Below are positions 17,224-26,202 of a DNA stretch of 64,000 nucleotides, piece after piece. The position numbers and the translations under genes were made by a program. This DNA comes from Caulobacter sp. UNC279MFTsu5.1 (GTDB taxonomy: Bacteria; Pseudomonadota; Alphaproteobacteria; Caulobacterales; Caulobacteraceae). The stretch covers positions 47,000 through 110,999 of the forward strand of contig NZ_FORN01000014.1 of assembly GCF_900114015.1 (NCBI RefSeq), given 5' to 3'. Every line of letters begins with the position of its first letter. The stretch's first letter is position 1. The notes beneath the pieces are model-generated. The model was not told the origin of the DNA. It was given only the letters and a program-made list of their open reading frames with translations, and did no database searches.

Positions 17224-17324
17224 GCATCGTGCGGAAAAGTGGACGCCGGTTTTCCGCAAAAACGATGCGAAGACAAAAACCTAGAGCAAGTCGTGCGATT
17301 CCTGTCTCGCGCGGCTTGCTCTAG
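17224..17324. repeat. Double-hairpin repeat, family D
   Basis: The first hairpin (17224-17268) has arms GCATCGTGCGGAAAA and TTTTCCGCAAAAACGATGC around AGTGGACGCCGG. The second (17281-17324) has arms CTAGAGCAAG and CTTGCTCTAG. It lies between convergent modA and LysR genes and overlaps the LysR stop. A shorter relative with the same AAGTGG..GCCGGTT core is at 36851-36893. Confidence 0.8.
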
Positions 17325-18238
17325 GTGCGGCGGTGGCGGGCGACCAACGGATCGCTCGCCGCCTGGGCCAGGATCCAGTCGCGGAAGGCGACGATCTTGC
17401 GCACCCGACGGCGCTCGGTCGGATAGACCAGCCAGTAGCCGCCGCCGTAGTAGGCGGTGATGTCGAAGGGGGCGACCAGGCGGCCCTGGGCGATCTCCTG
17501 GGCGAAGAAGATCGGCGAGCCCAGAGCCGCGCCCTGGCCGGCCAGGGCCGAGGCCACCTCCAGCGCCTGGGCGTCGGCCGACAGGCGGGGTGGGGCGTGA
17601 TCTCCGGCGGCGTCGACGCCCGCCGCCTCGAACCAGGCCGCCCAGAATTCCGGCGCGCCGATGCGCGGCGTGGCCAGCAGGTCGGAGGGCGCGGCGAAGC
17701 CGCCGGCCCGGGCCAGGAAGTCCGGCGTGCAGAGGACGGTCTGGGCCGAGGGGATCAGAAAATGCGCCTCCATGCCCGGCCAGTCGCCGCTTCCGGCGCG
17801 CAGGGCCAGGTCGAACGGTTCGCGCTGCAGATCGACGACCCGGCTGGAGGCGTCCAGCCGCACGGCGATGCGGGGATGGGCGATCTGGAAGCCGCCCAGG
17901 CGCGGCGCCAGCCAGTGGCCGCCGATGCTCTGCACTGTGGTGACCGACAGCACGCCTTCCCCGGTGTCGATCAGGTCGGACACCGCGGTGCGCAGGACGC
18001 CGAGCGCCTCGGTCGCCGCCCGCGACAGGCGCTCGCCCGCCGGCGTCAGGGCCACCTCGCGGGGCAGGCGGGTGAACAGCGGCTGGTCCAGGCGCTGTTC
18101 CAGGGCCTTGACCTGCCAGCTGACCGCGGCCTGGCTGACGCCCAGCTCGTCGGCGGCGCGCGTGAAGCTCTTCAGGCGCGCGGCGGCCTCGAAGATCCGG
18201 ATGGCGCTGAGCGGCAGGGTGGCGAGGATGTCTGGCAT
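17321..18238 (-). CDS. LysR family transcriptional regulator (GcvA-like)
   Basis: A 305-residue protein. The N-terminal winged helix is typical of LysR (RIFEAAARLKSFTRAADELG, then QAAVSWQVKALEQRL). The effector domain begins VLSVTTVQSIGGHWLAPRLG, which is the GcvA/AmpR-type subgroup. It is divergent from a 57-residue small gene at 18331, a usual layout for a LysR target. The effector is unknown. Confidence 0.9.
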   Translation of the reverse strand: MPDILATLPLSAIRIFEAAARLKSFTRAADELGVSQAAVSWQVKALEQRLDQPLFTRLPREVALTPAGERLSRAATEALGVLRTAVSDLIDTGEGVLSVTTVQSIGGHWLAPRLGGFQIAHPRIAVRLDASSRVVDLQREPFDLALRAGSGDWPGMEAHFLIPSAQTVLCTPDFLARAGGFAAPSDLLATPRIGAPEFWAAWFEAAGVDAAGDHAPPRLSADAQALEVASALAGQGAALGSPIFFAQEIAQGRLVAPFDITAYYGGGYWLVYPTERRRVRKIVAFRDWILAQAASDPLVARHRRT

Positions 18239-18330
18239 AAGTGATACTTATGAATACCCAAGGAAGCCGCGTTTGTCATCCCGCGTCTGAAAGCTGATTT
18301 TCCCGTCATGGAAAGCCAGGAAGGGCGATC

Positions 18331-18504
18331 ATGATGGACCAGGCGTTCAAGACCCATAAGGAAACCACGTTCGGCTGGGTGCTGCTGGTCCAGGAGTGGA
18401 TCGCGGCGCGCCAGGCCTGGCTGGCCCGCCGGGCGCAGCGGCAGGCGGCCGAGGCGATCCGGGAGGCCCAGGCCAAGCCGCGGCGCCACCTCGCGCCGCG
18501 CTAG
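18331..18504 (+). CDS. Small basic protein, divergent from LysR
   Basis: A 57-residue ORF starting ATGATG behind AGGAAGG (about 18319-18325). The sequence begins MMDQAFKTHKETTFGWVLL, has a Trp-rich amphipathic helix (WVLLVQEWIAARQAWLARR), and ends with an Arg/Ala-rich tail. The strong ribosome site and codon usage like its neighbours support a real gene. No family recognised. It may be a target of the adjacent LysR regulator. Confidence 0.5.
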   Translation: MMDQAFKTHKETTFGWVLLVQEWIAARQAWLARRAQRQAAEAIREAQAKPRRHLAPR

Positions 18505-18632
18505 GGCGGATCGACCTTCAGCCTTGGGGGCGAAAACCTCGTCTTTCGACAAGCGCGGGATGAGATTTTCGACTGTCCGGGCCTATCCGTGGTCTTCATC
18601 CTGAGCCCGTCGAAGGACGAGGACCACGCACC

Positions 18633-21600
18633 TCAGGCGGCGTCGACCGTTTCGAACCGGAGGGCGCGATGGATCTCGCAGATCAGGGCGGCTGTTTCGA
18701 GCGGCTTGGCGACGACGCCGTCGAACACGCCCCCGGGCGTCTCCGTCGCATCGGCGGAGAAGGCGATGATCGGGACGTCGCCGTTGAGGCGGTCCTGGCG
18801 GATGGCGCGTGCCGCGGCCACGCCGCCCATGCCCGGCATCCGCAGGTCCATCAGGATGACGTCGAAGGGGTCGGTCCCCGCAAGGACCACCGCCGCCTCG
18901 CCGTCGGCGGCTTCCGTCGTTTCGGCGCCAAGGGCGCTCAGCACGGTGCGGACCAGGTCCCGATTGACCGGATTGTCGTCGACCACCAGCACGCGACAGG
19001 CGGCGAGACCGTCGGCCGCCCGGATCGAGGCGCTCGGCACGGCCGTCGGCTCGACCTCGTCGGCGGGCAGTTCGAACCAGAAGCGGCTGCCTTGGCCAAG
19101 GGCGCTTTCGACCCCGATTTGGCCGCCCATGGCCTCCACCAGGCCCTTGCAGATGGCCAGGCCCAGCCCCGTGCCGCCGTGTCGTCGCGTCGAAGAGCCG
19201 TCGATCTGCGAGAAGCGCTTGAAGAGCTGGCCGAGCCGATCGGCCGAAACGCCCCCGCCGGTGTCGCGGACCGAGATCCGAAGCGTGTTCGGATCCCGGT
19301 CCCATTCGACTTCGACCGTGATCCCGCCGCGGTCGGTGAACTTGACGGCGTTGCCGATCAGATTGAGCAGCACCTGGCGCACGCGGTCGGGCGCGATGAA
19401 CAGGGCCTGGGGCAGTAACTCGACGCCGAGGGTGTCGAGCGCGATCCCCTTCTCCTGGGCCTGGCAGGCGAAGAGGTCCAGCGCGTCCTCGACCAGACGG
19501 CGTGGGTCGCACGGGGTCCTGCGGATCTCGACCTGGCCGGCTTCGAGCTTGGAGAAGTCAAGAATGTCGTTGATGGTCGACATCAGGGCCTGGCCCGCAT
19601 GGGCGACCCGGTCGAGGAATCGCCGGGTGGTGGGCGACAGTTCTGGCTGGGTCTCGATCAGACGTGAGAAGCCGAGCACGGCCGTCAGCGGCGTGCGCAG
19701 CTCGTGGCTCATGTTCGACAGGAACTCGGACTTCACCGCCGCGGCGGCCTCGGCCTCCGCCCGGGCCTCCACCAGCGCGGCCTCCATCGCCTTGCGCGCG
19801 GTGATCTCGCGCGCGACGTCCTGGATCGCGACCAGCGCGCCGGCCTCGTCGAAGGACAGCTTCGGCTGGCCTTCCAGCCAGATCCACCGTCCGTCCCTGT
19901 GTTGCGCCCGGAACTCGTAGGGCTCCGAAACCGCCGAAGGGCCTCGGCGGATCAGGGTTGTGTAGTAGTTGATCATGTGGTCCCGATCGTCGGGGTGGGT
20001 CAGGTCCACGACGCGGCGGCCGATCAGTTCCTCGGGCTCGCGGCCCAGCACGCTGCGGCACGCCGGCGAGATGAAGAGGATTTCGCCGGTGGGCTTGAAG
20101 GTGGCGATCATGTCGCTGGCGTTGTCTGCCAGCAGGCGATAGCGCGCCTCGTTCTCGGCGAGGGCGGCCTGGGCCCTGCGATCCTCGGTGATGTCGCGAA
20201 CCGTGCCCATCATGAACGCAGGGGCGCCGTCCGCGCCCTTGACGATGATCGAGCTGCCCGAGACGCAACGCTCCTCGCCGTCGGGACGGACGATGCGTGT
20301 GGCCACGTTGTAGTCCGCCTCGCCCGTGCGCAGGCGTTCGGCGATCCGCGCCAGGGTCCAGGCGCGCTCGTCGGGATGGATCCGATCGTTGAACATTTCG
20401 GCCTCGGGCCGCTCGACGCAGACCAGGCCGTAGATCTCGAACATCTTGGGCGAGACGTCGAGGCGGCGTGTCCGCAGGTCGTATCGCCAATAGCCAAGAC
20501 CGCCGATCTCTTCGGCGAGCAGCGCGCGCTGGGCCTGTTCGCGGGCGTCGTCGCGCGCCGCGATCAGCTCCAGTTCCAGGGCCTTGCGGTCGGCGATGTC
20601 GCGGGAGACGCAGACGATCTCCCGCGGCGCGCCGTCCTCGTCCCGCACGAGCTGAAGGTTGGATTCGACCCAGACATAGTGGCCAAGCTTGTGCCGCGAC
20701 CGGTGTTGGATCGTCTTGTGGTCCAGGCCTCGCGACATGTCGCCGAAGACCGCCATGACCGCGTCTCGGTCCTTCGGATGCAGGACGTCCGGAACGGTCA
20801 GCCCGGTGGTCTCGGGCACGGTGTAGCCCAGCAGTCTCTCGATGGCCGGAGAGATGAACTTGCCGCCCCCCGAAAAGTCGTAGCGCGTGATGACGTCGCC
20901 GGCGTGCTCGGTGACCAGGCGGTAGTTCTTCGTGCGGCGATCGAGGGTTTCGATCGTTTCGACGGTCTCGGTGACGTCCTGGAAGAGCCCGAAAATGGCC
21001 GTCGGCCGCCCCTGATCGTCCCGTTCGCACACGCCGCGGCTGACCACGTGCCGCAGGGCGCCGTCCGCGCGGATGAGCCGGAGCTGGAAGTCGAAGCCTG
21101 TTCCGGTTTTCAGCGCGGAGGTCACATGGCGACGGACCGGTTCGCGATCATCGGGGTGGTAGAAGGCGAGCATGTCGTCGCGGTTGGGGTCGAAGGTCTC
21201 CCGATCGACCCCGTAGATCTCGTACACCGCGTCCGACCAGGCGACGGTGTTGGTCGAGAGGTCCAGGCGCCAATGGCCGACGCCCGCCATGGTTTCGGCG
21301 ATCTCGAGCAGGCGCTGCTTTTCCCGCGACTCCCGATGGGCCCTGGCGAGTTCGAACTGATCGACCACGATCCCCGCCAGCAGTCTCAACCGCTCCAGCG
21401 CCGCGTCGTCGGGGCGGGGGCGCGGCTTGTCGTCGAGGACGCAAAGCGTTCCCAGATTGTGGCCGTCCTTCGTCGTCAGGACGGCGCCGGCATAGAAGCG
21501 CAGGCGGGGCGCGCCGGCGACCAAGGGATTGGCGGCGAAGCGCGGGTCGGCCGCGGCGTCTTCGACGACCATGACGGACTCGGGTCCGAACTCTATGGCG

Positions 21601-21821
21601 TGCGCGCAGAACGCCTGGTCGCGCGGCGTCTCGGCGGCGTCGAGGCCCAGTCTGGCCTTGAACCAGAGGCGTCGCGCGTCGACCAGGGAAACCAGGGCGA
21701 TCGGGGCGTCGAAGAGGTTTCCGGCCAGGTGCGCCAGCCGGTCGATCGCCGCATCCGCCTGAGTGTCCAGGACGCCGAACGACCTCAAGGCCTCAAGCCT
21801 GAGCGTCTCACGATCGCTCAT
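18633..21821 (-). CDS. GAF/PAS hybrid sensor histidine kinase with receiver domain
   Basis: A 1062-residue protein without membrane segments. Order: a GAF domain (about 1-165), four PAS/PAC units (about 170-670), a HisKA dimerisation helix with phospho-acceptor His706 (SNMSHELRTPL), a HATPase domain (N box NLIGNAVKF, then DTGGGVSADRLG and GGTGLGLAIC), and a receiver domain with Asp992 (ILMDLRMPGM) and the conserved Lys (VAKPLE). It is a soluble hybrid kinase that probably reads several cytoplasmic signals. No cognate regulator or phosphotransferase adjoins it. The start is the only ATG before the GAF domain. Confidence 0.92.
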   Translation of the reverse strand: MSDRETLRLEALRSFGVLDTQADAAIDRLAHLAGNLFDAPIALVSLVDARRLWFKARLGLDAAETPRDQAFCAHAIEFGPESVMVVEDAAADPRFAANPLVAGAPRLRFYAGAVLTTKDGHNLGTLCVLDDKPRPRPDDAALERLRLLAGIVVDQFELARAHRESREKQRLLEIAETMAGVGHWRLDLSTNTVAWSDAVYEIYGVDRETFDPNRDDMLAFYHPDDREPVRRHVTSALKTGTGFDFQLRLIRADGALRHVVSRGVCERDDQGRPTAIFGLFQDVTETVETIETLDRRTKNYRLVTEHAGDVITRYDFSGGGKFISPAIERLLGYTVPETTGLTVPDVLHPKDRDAVMAVFGDMSRGLDHKTIQHRSRHKLGHYVWVESNLQLVRDEDGAPREIVCVSRDIADRKALELELIAARDDAREQAQRALLAEEIGGLGYWRYDLRTRRLDVSPKMFEIYGLVCVERPEAEMFNDRIHPDERAWTLARIAERLRTGEADYNVATRIVRPDGEERCVSGSSIIVKGADGAPAFMMGTVRDITEDRRAQAALAENEARYRLLADNASDMIATFKPTGEILFISPACRSVLGREPEELIGRRVVDLTHPDDRDHMINYYTTLIRRGPSAVSEPYEFRAQHRDGRWIWLEGQPKLSFDEAGALVAIQDVAREITARKAMEAALVEARAEAEAAAAVKSEFLSNMSHELRTPLTAVLGFSRLIETQPELSPTTRRFLDRVAHAGQALMSTINDILDFSKLEAGQVEIRRTPCDPRRLVEDALDLFACQAQEKGIALDTLGVELLPQALFIAPDRVRQVLLNLIGNAVKFTDRGGITVEVEWDRDPNTLRISVRDTGGGVSADRLGQLFKRFSQIDGSSTRRHGGTGLGLAICKGLVEAMGGQIGVESALGQGSRFWFELPADEVEPTAVPSASIRAADGLAACRVLVVDDNPVNRDLVRTVLSALGAETTEAADGEAAVVLAGTDPFDVILMDLRMPGMGGVAAARAIRQDRLNGDVPIIAFSADATETPGGVFDGVVAKPLETAALICEIHRALRFETVDAA

Positions 21822-21991
21822 TATCGCTCCCCGCTGACTGGTCTCTCACGACCTTACAGAGGCAGACGCCGCGAAAAGGCTAACGCCTTGTGTGGCCGAT
21901 TGGCGCAGGTTCCGGTCCTGGTGTGTCCGGCCGTTGGGGGCCAGGGAGGGCCGGTCTTCCGGACGTTCGCCAGAATGCGCTTCGACCCGTC

Positions 21992-22168
21992 TCAGTCCTC
22001 GCGCTTGGCGCCGTCCAGGTCGCGCTGCAGCCGGTCGGCGCGCGCCGCGTCCAGGGCCTTGTCGGCCTTGGTGCGGCCGAACCGGGCGCGGTTCTCGGCG
22101 GCCCGGGTCTTGGCGTCGGTCTTGGCCTTGGCCTTGCGGGCCTGGTTCAGGTTGAGGATCTCGGCCAT
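21992..22168 (-). CDS. DUF4169 family small protein
   Basis: A 58-residue charged protein starting MAEILNLNQARKAKAK and continuing with Lys/Arg/Ala/Asp-rich helix (FGRTKADKALDAARADR). This is the DUF4169 pattern of small alphaproteobacterial proteins of unknown function. It lies 2 bp downstream of the PmoA-like gene, so it is probably in the same transcript. It is too short for many gene finders. Confidence 0.75.
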   Translation of the reverse strand: MAEILNLNQARKAKAKTDAKTRAAENRARFGRTKADKALDAARADRLQRDLDGAKRED

Positions 22169-22170
22169 CG

Positions 22171-23196
22171 CTAGCCCTTCTTCTTCGGTCCAACGGGAGG
22201 CGGCGTCGCGGGCCGCAGGATCAGGGTGGACTGCAGGCGCAGGGTTTCGCCCTTCTTCAGCACGAACGGCGCCCGCCCTGGAAAGACGCAGTTCTGCATC
22301 GACAGTTCCCGGCGCAGGATCCAGCGGGTGATCGGCGCGCCGTTGGCCTTGCAGGCCAGGCCCACGGTCCAGGCCGGCGCGCCGTCGCCCGGCGTCCAGG
22401 CGAAGCCCATGGCCTTGCCGGCCTCGACCGGCCCGACGGCCGGGGCCACGGCCTTGCCGCCGGAGCCGAAGTTCAGACGGTCGGGCCTGACCAGCCGCAC
22501 CGAGAAGCCGCCATAGCCCTTCTCGTCGTCGCTCCCGCCCAGCGCCAGGGTGTCGGACCGCGCGGTGATCGCCGTGTCGAAGTCGATGCGCCGCGCGCCG
22601 GCCTTGAGCGGATAGACGCGGACCTTGGTGGTCTCGCGCGCCACATAGTTCACCTCGGGCGTCGAGTTGACGATCCAGTCGGCGTTGACCACCAGGGTTC
22701 CGCCGCCGGCGCTGTCGCCCTTGAAGCGCTTCTCGCGGACATGGAAGGTCAGGCCCTTCATGAACCAGCCGTCGGCGAGGGCTTTGCCGTCGACCAGCAC
22801 CTGATGCCAGCTCCAGAACGCCCCGCGCTGGTGCAGGTGGTCGGCGGGGCGGTCCTCGGTCAGCACCGCGCCGTCGGGCGCCCAGATCGGGTGGACGTAG
22901 TTCAGCCGGCCGGCCTCGCGCGGATCGGCCGGGGCGGTGCGGTAGAACAGGACGCTCTTGCCGCCGTCGGTGATCGTGACCCCGTCGGCGGTGAAGGCCG
23001 CATCGACCCTGGGCGAGGGCGTGGCGGGCGAGAGGGCGGCGGGCGCGGGCGGGGAAGGCGTCGGGGCGGCGGCTTCAGGAGCCGGCTGGACCGGAGCCGT
23101 GGACGCTTCGGCCTGGGCCCGGGCCGTTCCCGCCGAGGCCATTCCCATCAGGCCGCCGGCCAGCACGACCAGGGCGGCGGCGAGCGATCGGATCAT
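22171..23196 (-). CDS. Secreted PmoA-like protein (DUF6807)
   Basis: A 341-residue protein with a signal peptide (core LAAALVVLAGGLMGMASA) and then a Pro/Ala-rich linker of about 40 residues. The mature domain has RLNYVHPIWAPDGAVLTEDR followed by the His-rich PADHLHQRGAFWSWHQV, the signature of the PmoA/DUF6807 family, found in Planctomycetes and Caulobacterales polysaccharide loci. Despite the PmoA name it is unrelated to methane monooxygenase subunits; the enzymatic role is not settled. It is followed by DUF4169. Confidence 0.78.
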   Translation of the reverse strand: MIRSLAAALVVLAGGLMGMASAGTARAQAEASTAPVQPAPEAAAPTPSPPAPAALSPATPSPRVDAAFTADGVTITDGGKSVLFYRTAPADPREAGRLNYVHPIWAPDGAVLTEDRPADHLHQRGAFWSWHQVLVDGKALADGWFMKGLTFHVREKRFKGDSAGGGTLVVNADWIVNSTPEVNYVARETTKVRVYPLKAGARRIDFDTAITARSDTLALGGSDDEKGYGGFSVRLVRPDRLNFGSGGKAVAPAVGPVEAGKAMGFAWTPGDGAPAWTVGLACKANGAPITRWILRRELSMQNCVFPGRAPFVLKKGETLRLQSTLILRPATPPPVGPKKKG

Positions 23197-23307
23197 CGGT
23201 GTTTCCCCCTGCGGCGGCTCGCCGAGTGATAGCTAGGAACGCGACCTCCGCAAAGTCGCAACCTTGGCTAGAACATAAGGCGAACATCGCCTGTTCGCAA
23301 GTCTCCT

Positions 23308-23334
23308 GGAAACTGCGCCGCGACCCCGGCCGTT
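23308..23334 (+). promoter_or_regulatory. Weak EcfG/SigT-like promoter candidate
   Basis: GGAAAC-N17-CGTT about 37 bp before the DUF2171 start. The general stress sigma consensus in alphaproteobacteria is GGAAC-N16/17-CGTT, so there is one extra or changed base. Position fits a promoter, but the match is loose. Confidence 0.25.
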
Positions 23335-23370
23335 GCCTATGCCGGACGTCCATCAACAGGAGGAAACACC

Positions 23371-23607
23371 ATGATCGACGCTTCGCAAATCCGTGAGCAC
23401 CTAGAGGTGGTCGGCTCGGACGGCGGCCATGTCGGCCGGGTGGATCATGTGGTCGGCGGCGAGATCGAGCTGGCCAAGCTCGACCTGGGCGGCGGCCTCA
23501 AGCATCACCTGATCCCGGTCACCTGGGTCGACCATGTCGACGACGACGGCGTGCACCTGAGCCTGACCAAGGACGACGCCAAGGCGCGCTGGCGCGAAAA
23601 GCACTAA
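23371..23607 (+). CDS. DUF2171 family protein
   Basis: A 78-residue protein. The ATG follows AGGAGG closely, an excellent ribosome site. The pattern IREHLEVVGSDGGHVGRVDHV followed by IPVTWVDHVDDDGVHLS is a PRC-barrel-like DUF2171 domain. Members are small cytoplasmic proteins, often in stress regulons. A weak SigT-like promoter lies upstream and a strong hairpin follows the stop. Confidence 0.85.
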   Translation: MIDASQIREHLEVVGSDGGHVGRVDHVVGGEIELAKLDLGGGLKHHLIPVTWVDHVDDDGVHLSLTKDDAKARWREKH

Positions 23608-23657
23608 GGGGCGCGCGGCCGCCGGTCGCGACGATTGACAGCCGCGTCGCGCTGACC

Positions 23658-23687
23658 GATCCCTCGCCCGCCAACGGGTGAGGGATC
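23658..23687 (+). promoter_or_regulatory. Hairpin covering the ribosome-binding site of the GST gene
   Basis: Arms 23658-23670 and 23675-23687 pair over 13 bp (one G-T) around a CCAA loop. The right arm contains GAGGGAT, the only Shine-Dalgarno-like sequence for the ATG at 23692, 7 bases away. The hairpin could also end the DUF2171 transcript, but there is no T-run after it. Confidence 0.5.
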
Positions 23688-23691
23688 GCGC

Positions 23692-24330
23692 ATGTACCAG
23701 CTCTATTACAGTCCCAGCACGGCCGCCCTGGCGGCGCACTGGATGCTGATCGAGATCGGCGCCCCGTTCGAGCTGGTCCTGACCGACCTGGCGACCGGCG
23801 CCCACAAGCGCCCCGACTATCTGAAGCTCAATCCGGGCGGGGTGGTGCCCACCCTGATCGTCGACGGCGCGCCGGTGCTGGAGAGCACGGCGATCCTGAT
23901 GCTGTTGGCCGAGCGCCACCCCGACAAGGGCCTGGCGCCGGCGGTCGGGACGCCCGAACGCGCCGCCTATTTCCAATGGATGGTCTATCTGGCCAACGCC
24001 CTGCTGCCCGGCTTCCGCGCCTGGTACTATCCGCACGAGCCGGCCGGCGAGGCCAACGCCGAGGCCGCCCAGGCGGCGGCCCGGGCGCGGATCGAGGCGG
24101 TCTGGGACCGCGTCGACGCCCAGCTGGCGGCCAAGGGGCCCTACATGCTGGGCGAGCGGCTGTCGGCGGTCGACTTCCTGGCGACCATGCTGATGCGCTG
24201 GTCGCGCAACACGCCCAGGCCGGCGACCGCCTGGCCCCACATCGCCCGCTACCTGGCGAGGATGCGGGCCATGCCGTCCCTGCGCGAGGTCCACGCCCGC
24301 GAGGGGCTGACCGATTGGATCGACGGCTAG
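23692..24330 (+). CDS. Glutathione S-transferase family protein
   Basis: A 212-residue protein. The N-terminal thioredoxin-fold domain has YYSPSTAALAAHWMLIE, the cis-Pro region GGVVPTLIVDG and the glutathione contact LESTAILMLL. The C-terminal helical domain ends in SAVDFLATMLMRWSR (Asp N-cap motif). The catalytic residue is probably the Ser after YY (YSPST). The substrate is unknown. Its ribosome-binding site lies in a 13-bp hairpin, which suggests controlled translation. Confidence 0.9.
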   Translation: MYQLYYSPSTAALAAHWMLIEIGAPFELVLTDLATGAHKRPDYLKLNPGGVVPTLIVDGAPVLESTAILMLLAERHPDKGLAPAVGTPERAAYFQWMVYLANALLPGFRAWYYPHEPAGEANAEAAQAAARARIEAVWDRVDAQLAAKGPYMLGERLSAVDFLATMLMRWSRNTPRPATAWPHIARYLARMRAMPSLREVHAREGLTDWIDG

Positions 24331-24332
24331 GC

Positions 24333-24923
24333 TTAGCGCGGGGGCAGGGCCCCGGCGAAGTCGATCACGCACATGTAGCCGTAGGCGCGGTGCGGACCGC
24401 AGGCCACGCCGGCCAGCTGGTAGCCCGAGCCGAAGATGTTGCGGCGGTGGCCGCGGCCGGGAACGCCGCTGTCGATGATCAGCTGGCGGACGACATCGCG
24501 CGGGTCGTCGAAGCCGTAGGAGATGTTCTCGGCCGAGAGGCCGGCCCAGACGCCCTGGCCGCGCAGCCGCCGGCCCAGCGAGCCGGCCGGGCCGTGGCCG
24601 ACGTCGCCGCGCGGGCCCTGGGTCTGGGCGTGCTGGCGGGCCGCGGCGGCGATGCGCCGGTCCGGCTCCAGGGGCGGCAGCGAGGCCTGGCGCTCCAGGA
24701 AGTCGATCGCCTCCTCGACGGCGGCGGGATCGTCGCTCCGGTTCAACTCGCGGCGCAGCTCGTCGGCGTATTCGGCGGGCTGGGCGCGGGCGAAGTTGAG
24801 CTCTTCGAGGACGGCGTCGTCGAGACGGGCGACCAGGGAGGCGGCTTGGGCGGCGGGCGCCAGGGCGAGGAACAACAGACCGGCGAACGCCGGAGCCAAG
24901 GCCATGCGGCCGGAAATGCGCAT
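24333..24923 (-). CDS. Secreted CAP (SCP/PR1-like) domain protein
   Basis: A 196-residue protein with a signal peptide ending near AAQAAS. The CAP pattern is present: LNFARAQPAEYADELR (first helix), AAARQHAQTQGPRGDVGH (His and polar cavity residues), LSAENISYGFDDPRDVVRQ, and GHRRNIFGSGYQLAGVACGP. CAP proteins are extracellular and act in lipid or protein binding; bacterial roles are poorly known. It is convergent with the GST gene, with 2 bp between stops. Confidence 0.88.
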   Translation of the reverse strand: MRISGRMALAPAFAGLLFLALAPAAQAASLVARLDDAVLEELNFARAQPAEYADELRRELNRSDDPAAVEEAIDFLERQASLPPLEPDRRIAAAARQHAQTQGPRGDVGHGPAGSLGRRLRGQGVWAGLSAENISYGFDDPRDVVRQLIIDSGVPGRGHRRNIFGSGYQLAGVACGPHRAYGYMCVIDFAGALPPR

Positions 24924-25012
24924 GCGCGCTCTCTCCGTGAATCAGACGCCCCGGGCCCGACCTAGCACGCCTTTGGCGATGCGTGCAGTCGCGCGGAATG
25001 TCGCGGCTAACT

Positions 25013-26086
25013 TCAGGCCGCGACGGAAGGCGAGGTCGCGGCGTGGGCGTGCCGGATCGTCACCGTCATGCCGCCAGCGGAGACCACCGTCATTTGACCG
25101 TCCAGTTGCTTGACCAGCGCGTCGACGATCACCGTGCCCAGGCCGCCGGGTTTGTCCGGGGCGGGATTGGCGGCCTTGCCGACGCCGTTGTCGCTGACCG
25201 TCAGCGTCCAGGCGTCCTCGTCGCTGGCGAAGGTCACCATGACGCGGGCGTCGTCCTTGAACGTCGGGAACGCGTACTTGATGGCGTTGATCAGCAACTC
25301 GGTGACGATCAGGCCGATGCTGACGGCCTTGTCCGAACTGATCGAGCCGTGGTCGGCGACCACCTCCAGGACGATCGGCTGGCCGTCGCCGATCATCGAG
25401 GCCGCCAGGCTGGCGCATAGCTTGGTCAGATAGGGACCGACCTCGATCAGGTCGACGCCGCCCGAGGCGTGCAGGTGCGATTGCACCTCGGCCACCGAGA
25501 TCACCCGCTGATGGGCGTCCTTCAGGTGAAAGCGGATTTCGTCGGAGGTGACGGCCCGGGCCTTGAGCATCAGGATGCTGGCGATGATCTGCAGGCTGTT
25601 GGCGACCCGGTGCTGCATCTCCTGCAGCAGCACCTCCTTCTGGTTCAACAGGTCGCGCGTGCGGGCGAGCAGGCCTTCCTTCTCGCGCTCGATCCCGCGT
25701 CGCGCCGTGATGTCGGTGAAGGCCAACAGGATCGTCGAGTTGACGCTGGTCTCGTAGATCACCTTGCGGGCGTTCAGCAGCATGATCCGCCGGCCCAGGC
25801 CCGGGAAGTCGTGATCGACCTCGAAGCCGTTCATGGCCACGCGCTCGGGGATGATCGTCTCCAGCAGCACGCGCAGGGCGGGGATGTCCCATTGGCCGTC
25901 GCCCAGGGCGTAGAGCAGGCGGCCCACGGTGTGTTCGGGATCGACCTTGAAGGTCTCGTAGAACGAACGGCTGGCGGCCAGCACCAAGAAGGCGGAATCG
26001 AGCACCAGCAACGGTTCGTGGATGGTGTCCACGATCGCTTGGGCCAGTGTCTGTGCGTCTTCAATCCCGGGGATCGGACGCGGCAT
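25013..26086 (-). CDS. PAS domain sensor histidine kinase, HisKA_2 type
   Basis: A 357-residue soluble kinase. Residues 1-130 are a PAS domain (DTIHEPLLVLDSAFLVLAAS, closing ILLAFTDITARR). Then a dimerisation helix with phospho-acceptor His159 in EMQHRVANSLQIIAS, the HisKA_2 signature, and a HATPase domain with TELLINAIKYAFP and VSDNGVG. HisKA_2/HWE kinases in alphaproteobacteria often feed the PhyR general stress response; that link is only inferred here. No response regulator is adjacent. Confidence 0.9.
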   Translation of the reverse strand: MPRPIPGIEDAQTLAQAIVDTIHEPLLVLDSAFLVLAASRSFYETFKVDPEHTVGRLLYALGDGQWDIPALRVLLETIIPERVAMNGFEVDHDFPGLGRRIMLLNARKVIYETSVNSTILLAFTDITARRGIEREKEGLLARTRDLLNQKEVLLQEMQHRVANSLQIIASILMLKARAVTSDEIRFHLKDAHQRVISVAEVQSHLHASGGVDLIEVGPYLTKLCASLAASMIGDGQPIVLEVVADHGSISSDKAVSIGLIVTELLINAIKYAFPTFKDDARVMVTFASDEDAWTLTVSDNGVGKAANPAPDKPGGLGTVIVDALVKQLDGQMTVVSAGGMTVTIRHAHAATSPSVAA

Positions 26087-26202
26087 GGTGAATAGAATCC
26101 GATCCTAGACGCAAGATCGCGGACGGCGGCGGATAGGCGCCGATGGCTCTATTCTAGGCCAATTCCGGGCCGACGTCCTGAAATGCGCGAAGCCAACGGG
26201 CC

